DNA of 64,000 bases from Ceratothoa steindachneri (Eukaryota > Arthropoda > Malacostraca > Isopoda > Cymothoidae), in NCBI GenBank assembly GCA_963969495.1, contig OZ018319.1, positions 207,235,233-207,299,232 of the forward strand, read 5' to 3'. Both the position numbers and the translations under genes were made by a program. Numbering within the stretch: the stretch's first letter is position 1; every line of letters begins with the position of its first letter. Under the pieces are notes generated by a model, which was given only the letters and a program-made list of their open reading frames with translations, made no database searches and had not been told where the DNA came from. Shown here in pieces: positions 58,185 through 64,000 of the stretch.

Positions 58185-58599
58185 TCATCATCATCACTAA
58201 CTCTACAGTTTAAGAAGGAGATTTTTTTGAGTATTTGAATAATAAATTCATCTTAGTTTGGTTATGACTTGTTATTTTTTTTAAAGTTGTTTCTAATAAT
58301 TCTTTTATAATATCAAAAAACAAAAGGGTGAAGTTCAGAAATAAATTTAAGTATTGAAATTTTGTGAATTTTTTAAAACCTAAAGAATTACAAATGGTGA
58401 AGTTCAGAAAATTTATTTTTATATATCTTCTAAAACTCTATATTTTAGAAACTGATATTTTAAAAGGGGGGAAATTTAGTTTAGAGGTTCTTTTTAAAAT
58501 TATTATAATTGGCTAATTTCAGAAATTTATAAAAATTTAACCATGGCTGCTTTTTTTTAGATATTAAATTATTAATCTCAGTAGCGAAGCCATTACCCG

Positions 58600-58603
<4 letters not shown>
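58183..58603 (-). repeat. GAT-tailed dispersed repeat, copy 3
   Basis: Reverse-strand copy. Its tail reads ATCATCATCATCATCAC at 58183-58199 on the plus strand, and its 5' end, GCCATTACCCGG, lies at 58590-58602. It is sandwiched between two (TA)n arrays. The 5' hairpin part is shortened relative to copies 1 and 2. Confidence 0.83.
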
Positions 58604-58604
<1 letters not shown>

Positions 58605-58664
<60 letters not shown>

Positions 58665-58935
58665 AGAAAGAGAAATTTTATGCGAATGAGCAATGAGACA
58701 AGAAACCAGAAGGTTTTTAGAGGTAAGCGAAAGGCATATTAGAAGAACATTAGAATCAAAGAGAGCAGAGGGCGGCACAAGGAAGGCAAGGAATTTTTAT
58801 ACCTCATCTTCTTACCCGCTCACAATTTAAAGGCTCATCCTCCATGTCACATGCAAAGAAAGAGTAAATACAAGTTCTGCGGGTGATAACAACCACCACA
58901 GGGCTTTCACCATATTTATTTTCTGCCATTCAAAA
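58605..58935 (-). mobile_element. TA-tailed SINE without its tRNA module
   Basis: On the minus strand, leader (GGCAGAAAATAAATATGGTG, then GCCCTGTGGTGGTTGTTATC) is followed directly by the body (GCCGCCCTCTGCTCTCTTTG) and ends TTTCTCTTTCTCTTA at (TA)n (58662-58605). Compared with 7380-7858, about 110-130 bp containing the tRNA-like region are absent between AAAAATTCCTTG and CCTTCxTTGTG. So it is either an internal deletion derivative or evidence that the tRNA module was acquired secondarily. Confidence 0.75.
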
Positions 58936-60082
58936 TTCTGCTAAAGATTGCGTATTTTTCCTTGTAGTGGCGATAGTCTATTATTATTTTTATTATTACT
59001 ATTTCATAAATTTCCTCCTCAATCACTTTGGTTTTGCCACAGTTATAACTGAAATGCCTTAGAATGTCGCTCTTGCCCAAAGAGTGGCTAGTGGTATAAA
59101 ATCCCTCTTTTCTCTCCAAACGCAATCATTCTGAAAGCTCGATTGTAAAAATTGCTCTGAGGATAAAGACCATCTGTCCATATATGGGGTCACCCGAGCC
59201 ATGCATTTGAATTTGTGACAGATATTTATTTCTATGGGTCGTTTCCTCAAACTTTTCGCTGATTCTTGTGGCCACCGAAACTTTTATTTCAGCCGGAACA
59301 GATCTCATTGATCTGTCTTAAAAGTATGAATTTAACAATGAATATGACGATGCATCCCTGCAAAAGAACTAAGATTTAGCTGCACATATTTCTAAAAAAA
59401 AAAAACAACTTCAAAAGGAGTATAATTATTTGAATCTAAAAATACTTGTACAAGGGTTAAAAATCTCGTAGTGGAAAGCAAAATCTATTCTTGAACCTTA
59501 CACAAATGAGAATTTGAATGTAAAGCCCATGTTAGAAAATACGTACATAATGACCTATAATCCTTCCAAATGAACATTTCAAACAAAACCGTTTCGCAGA
59601 AAATGAAAGAACTGATAACTTTTTTATTGCAGTAAACCAAATACTATCCGAACTCATCTACACAATAGAAACAGTTTGGAGCAAACTCGGGTTCCTTTTC
59701 GACTATTCCTTGTCCTTTCCTTCCCCGCAGAGAAAAAGGCATTCGAATAAGGAAAGTTCAGATAAACCTAGGGCTAAATGTTTGAAACAATACGCAGATG
59801 ATAGAGAAGAAACACTTGGACTGAAAAGCCAACACGATGGAGAGAGCAAACAGAATAAAAGTTACATATGGAGACAGATGGGACATTTTGGCAGAAGAAA
59901 AGATGGAAAATAGACAAAAGAATTTTTAAGGCGAACACTTTTATGCATAAACCCTTTATGCAACTAACGCTTAAACATAGAGGCAGATGAGCTAAATATC
60001 GATATTCATAAACTTGTTTAGTTGTTTAGCAAGTTTAAAATAAGCTTCTTGAGAGTAATAAAAGTGTTTTCTTTATGTAATC
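58936..60082. other. Unassigned stretch
   Basis: Minus-strand frames at 58916-59308 and a plus-strand frame at 59710-59913 are protein-like in composition but match nothing I recognise. Confidence 0.4.
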
Positions 60083-60510
60083 ATCACTAACTATATAATT
60101 GTATAACGGGATTTTTGAAGAGGGGTTAAAAATTAATAATTTTTTTTCCTTAGTGGACAAATGACATTTTTATTTATCAAAGTTATTTATAATAATTCTT
60201 TTATAATATCAAAAAACAAAATGGTAAAGTTCATAAATAAATATAAGTATCGAAATTGTGAATTTTTTAAAACCCTAAGAATTACAAATAGTGAAGTTCA
60301 GAAAATTTATTTGTATATATCTTTTATAACTCTATATTTTAGCAACGTGATCTTTTGAAAGGGGGGAAATTTAGTTTAGAGTTCCTTTTTAGAATTATTA
60401 TAATTGCGGAAGTTCATAAAATATATAAAAATATAACCATGGATTCTTTTTTTTTAGATTTTAAATTTTAATCTTAGTAGCGAAGCGCAAGCTCCCCCCG
60501 TAGCCATTGC
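60083..60510 (-). repeat. GAT-tailed dispersed repeat, copy 4
   Basis: Reverse-strand copy ending (on its own strand) GTTAGTGATGAT at 60094-60083. It has the conserved AACTAAATTTCCCCCCTTTC block and a 5' end CAATGGCTACGGGGG near 60510. A segment near the tail (60100-60160) has diverged strongly. Confidence 0.82.
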
Positions 60511-61619
60511 GTGGCATGTATTATATTTAACAAAGCCTTAAGCTTCTCTAAACCATATGCAGAACGTTGAAGAAAGCTAAAATTGCTGTAGGGATTTGTC
60601 AGCAAAAACCTTAACTATATATCGAAGGACAATTTTTTTCTGCATGTCTATGGTTAGTCGTCATGTATAGTATGCACTCTATTTATGGTGTAGATGTATA
60701 TGTGAGCAAAAGATGTTTTCTGTTGGAAAGAATGCAGAGGAGATGTATTATTACCCAAAACTTAGAAAGCTAAATTTAGGGTCATTATAAAAAGACTGAT
60801 GAGGGGCCCACTGTATAGGTTATAAGGCTCCAACTATGTTCAAGTACCAAAGTCTATAAAGGCGTATTGCTCACACTGTACAATCTAGTACTAAAAAAAT
60901 ACGAGGAAAAAAAATATACTCGACGTTCAGTATTAGTTTCTAGTTTTTTCGCCTTGTCTTTTAACTTCACAATGAGTTAGAAAAACTACTTTCTCTTATG
61001 CAGAACAAAACTACATGAAGCCGGTGCCACGTAGTTGATCGAAACCAAAATTGGTGTCCCCAAGAATTAAGAATATACGAGTATATGTATTTTTTTATAT
61101 TTTGTCTCCTTTCTTACCTTCTTTTTTTTCTCCTCTATTAAATCAAAGTAATTAATTTTCTAACTCTTTTTAAGCCTAAAAAATGAAGCGAAAAGCCTAA
61201 AACGTACGTCCACTAATTTTATTTTTAATTTTTTAGTATAGAAATTTCTCTGAATTTGAAACTGTAAATTTTTTTTAAAAAACAACAACATAGAATAGCA
61301 ATTTAAATAGTAATCATAAACTAAATGTGATCGATTGCTTTATCAAGGTAGTGAATGAGAAATGAATAATTCAATAATGCTGTGAAATTGAGACTGTTTA
61401 AAAAGAGAAAGATAAATACATGAACTCCAAAATAATAAGCTTATCAAGTTTTGGGGAAAAAGTATTTTTGAAATATTTGATTAATCGTGTAAGAAGAATA
61501 ATAAAGGGGATGAGCTAGGTAGATTTAAAGAGGATAGGAATTGTGAAGATTAAGTGTTAGCGTTTAATTAGATAGACAGCTTCAAAAGGCAAGGAGTATG
61601 CTTAGTTTATGCATTTAGA
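60511..61619. other. Gene-free AT-rich stretch
   Basis: No supported feature. Confidence 0.5.
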
Positions 61620-61900
61620 GAGAGCGTAAGATATTGTCAATGGGACGCGTTTTGGCATGTTTTATGAATGTATGGAGTATATTATAAAAGATGTAATAAA
61701 TATTTATAGTGGAATTGAGACGTGATTTCGAGTGATAGATGCTAGGAATGAATGGTTTGAAGTGGGTGCGAGTCAAAAGTGTCTGATATCGCCATAGCTG
61801 TTTACTATCTTTATAGATAGTTGTACAGATAAAGTAGATTGCGCTAACAGAGCTATAAATGGTAGAAAAGTTTCCATTAGCGTCATCAGAGCGCAAATGA
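61620..61900 (+). pseudogene. RTE/L1-like LINE reverse transcriptase remnant
   Basis: Plus-strand blocks in two frames: MEYIIKDVINIYSGIETRF (61670s), RNEWFEVGASQKCLISP (61750s) and LFTIFIDSCTDKVDCANRA (61800s). These correspond to the motif B region (VRQGCIMSPWLFNVYMD) of the family also seen at 35160-36270. Stops and a lost Gly-Gln make it non-functional, and the YADD region is not readable downstream. Confidence 0.6.
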
Positions 61901-62689
61901 ATGCATTAAGTTTGCATGTATAGTGAAGGAAATGCTGGTTGAAAGTATGGTGTTTCAATGTTAGCGTGTCGAAATGAGAAAATAGAATGAACAAAACAAT
62001 CAAGTTAGCATGTACAATAGCTAGAAAAGAAATATCAAGAACATTTTTTCGGCCATCTTTTTATCAATTTCCAATCAGCTCTTTTTCCAACAATCTAAGC
62101 ACCATCTCAACGCTATGCGATATGTAAGTCATGCTCGGATATACATAGATGAAGCGATAAAAAGAGCGTATATTAGGTATTCAAAAGAACTTACAAAGTG
62201 ATCTAAGAGTTATGAATGGTAAAATTTATTTATGTACAAATGCCACATAAATAAAAATAGTACAAATCCTGAGATGATGGAGTCTCACTTGAGTTAGGCA
62301 CTTTCTGAAGAAAAACTTTCCTAACAAAGAGATCTTAGCCAGCAAGATCAGCAGATTCGAGCCCATTGAATTTTTTTTATATGAGGACATGAAAAGATAA
62401 CAGATGCTTAGCTAAACTACATTGCATAGATGAATGATAAGCTCAGATAAGTTAGATAATATTACTGGAAAGAGCATTGGTAGAATTTCAGAATTGCGCT
62501 AGGATTTGCCCCTATCATGACGGTAGACACTTTGAGATTTGAGAATAGTGGAATTACTGTGAATTAAAGTTAAAAAGTTTAAATTTTAAAATGCTCTTTA
62601 GTAGATATTTCAACGATTTATATTAAGATGTCAAGAAATTAATGAATATTTTTTAAGAGCTAAATAATGATTTTTTCAGAGTTGTTTGA
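61901..62689. other. Unassigned stretch, possibly LINE-derived
   Basis: It follows the LINE remnant and may include its decayed continuation, but no motif is readable. Confidence 0.35.
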
Positions 62690-63365
62690 ATAGTTGCGAA
62701 GATATTCAAACACCTTGATCTTGGCCACCAGCTCGTTCTTGTTGTTGCAAGCAAAGAGGTTGGTCTCTTTGTCCACCGCACCCTAAACATAGTAATTCAT
62801 GGAATTAGGAAACCAGAAATTAGCGCTAGTGAAGTTGTAGAAATTCTCCGACAACCACTTCTGACTTCCCGGAGGTATAGATTTCCAGCAGCAACCCTCT
62901 TCAACCAGGATTTTGACCAGTCTCTAGTAGCTCTTTATACCCGTCTGAATTGTGGCTATGACTATGCTCAAAGATGTGAGAGGAGCTCCTTTCGTATAAG
63001 AAGAACGAAATCATTCCAGCTCAATAGGATGCTTCAACTTGTTCCGGAGCCTCTTTGAATTCGTCAAGCGGTTCACTTTGGAATTGGTTGTCAGCGCCTC
63101 CTTTACGAGTGGTAGCGAAGATCATCATTCAGGGCCAGCTTCATGGTGGTGAATACAACATTCATCTCTCTCGCCAAAGCCCGACTTCCTTCGCTTGATT
63201 TTCCATCACTTTCTCTTGCAGTTTCTGGATGAATTCTGGCGTACAGAGAAAGTTAGAAAGCCTGTTGTGGCCGTTTCTTCTGAACATGATTTTGTACCCT
63301 CCGTTGTAGCTGTCCATCTCACGTTTTATAGCTTTAGAGTATTCATAGAGCATTAAGCAGCAGTC
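62690..63365 (-). pseudogene. Tc1-like transposase relic B
   Basis: On the minus strand the N-terminal frame (63353-63162) reads MFRRNGHNRLSNFLCTPEF and IQKLQEKVMENQAKEVG. It continues after a shift as ALAREMNVVFTTMKLALNDD and LRYHS, the helix-turn-helix part of the Tc1-like family of relic A. Further down are WLSENFYNFTSANFW, then MNYYV and GAVDKETNLFACNNKNELVA (about 62800-62720), matching the block around the last catalytic Asp (PDLNPMDYYVWGAV-type); the Asp of MDYY is replaced by Asn. The region between, which should carry the first Asp, is too decayed or deleted: the copy is about 330 bp shorter than a full transposase. Confidence 0.7.
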
Positions 63366-63603
63366 ATAATATTGGCATTTTTATATCCGATGCGAATCAT
63401 TATTTTTCAGGTAAATCCTTTCGAATATTCAGATAGCTTCCAGTCTTCCATGTCATCGGAATTTTTCTCAACTAAGCCTTTCCTCTGTATGATCTACTAC
63501 GCCGTTGACTCTTCACTGATACTTCAACCTGTTCGTGAAAAAAGGAGAGATTAAATATCGTGAAATTTAGCCCGAACACCACACACACAAACACAAACAC
63601 ATT
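63366..63603. other. Short unassigned stretch
   Basis: No supported feature. Confidence 0.4.

Positions 63604-64000
<397 letters not shown>

Noticed and set aside
59710..59913. Lys/Arg-rich 67-codon open frame as a host exon
   Set aside because: No homology recognised, no supporting splice pattern, and length within chance.
60800..60830. Hammerhead-like CTGATGAGG
   Set aside because: No GAAA segment or stems in the right places.

Overview
This window looks like transposon-rich DNA from an invertebrate animal. It is AT-rich and non-coding overall, with about eighteen long (TA)n arrays. I found no convincing intact host gene, rRNA gene or functional tRNA gene. Almost everything recognisable is a mobile element or its remains: non-LTR retrotransposons of Jockey-like, CR1/L2-like and RTE/L1-like types, a Penelope-like fragment, an LTR/Gypsy element, a mariner, two DUF4817-type IS630/Tc1 relatives, two further Tc1-like relics, a possible Helitron end, and several short tRNA-headed retroposon families. 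The mix fits an arthropod; I lean towards a crustacean because these LINE and transposase families are familiar to me from crustacean genomes, but that is a weak inference.

Layout. 1-6.3 kb: AT-rich DNA with short retroposons (a GAT-tailed family and a tRNA-Arg-headed family). 6.3-8.3 kb: a chain of blocks separated by (TA)n: a Penelope GIY-YIG fragment, a foldback with a tRNA-like module, and a second tRNA-like module inside inverted repeats. 8.3-13.5 kb: a decayed Jockey-type RT and further TA-tailed tRNA-headed elements, one pair forming a head-to-head palindrome. 15.6-16.6 kb: the 3' end of a CR1/L2-like LINE with an 8-bp repeat tail. 19.3-30.2 kb: two related Jockey-superfamily LINEs in the same orientation. 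The first is nearly intact, with its second ORF split at a run of ten Cs. The second is C-rich, shifted, interrupted by stops and has YAND in place of YADD.

30-38 kb: a 264-bp tandem duplication, a dead mariner, an RTE/L1-like RT relic and a dead DUF4817-type transposase. 38.8-42.4 kb: a minus-strand Gypsy element with two LTRs and only gag between them, followed by a candidate Helitron 3' end and a tRNA-Arg SINE. 44.8 and 48.9 kb: minisatellites of 54 bp and 11 bp. 50.3-51.2 kb: a decayed coding stretch I cannot name. 52.5-56 kb: two minus-strand transposase relics, the first with about 110-bp terminal inverted repeats. 56-64 kb: more TA-tailed elements, a (TA)92(GA)14 array, two GAT-tailed copies, an RT relic and another Tc1-like relic.

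The genes do not form a pathway. The likely functional relationship is parasitism: short non-autonomous elements presumably use enzymes encoded by LINEs or Penelope-like elements. The most original pattern is the set of tRNA-headed elements that end in (TA)n and sit in foldback arrangements. It may account for many of the TA arrays here.
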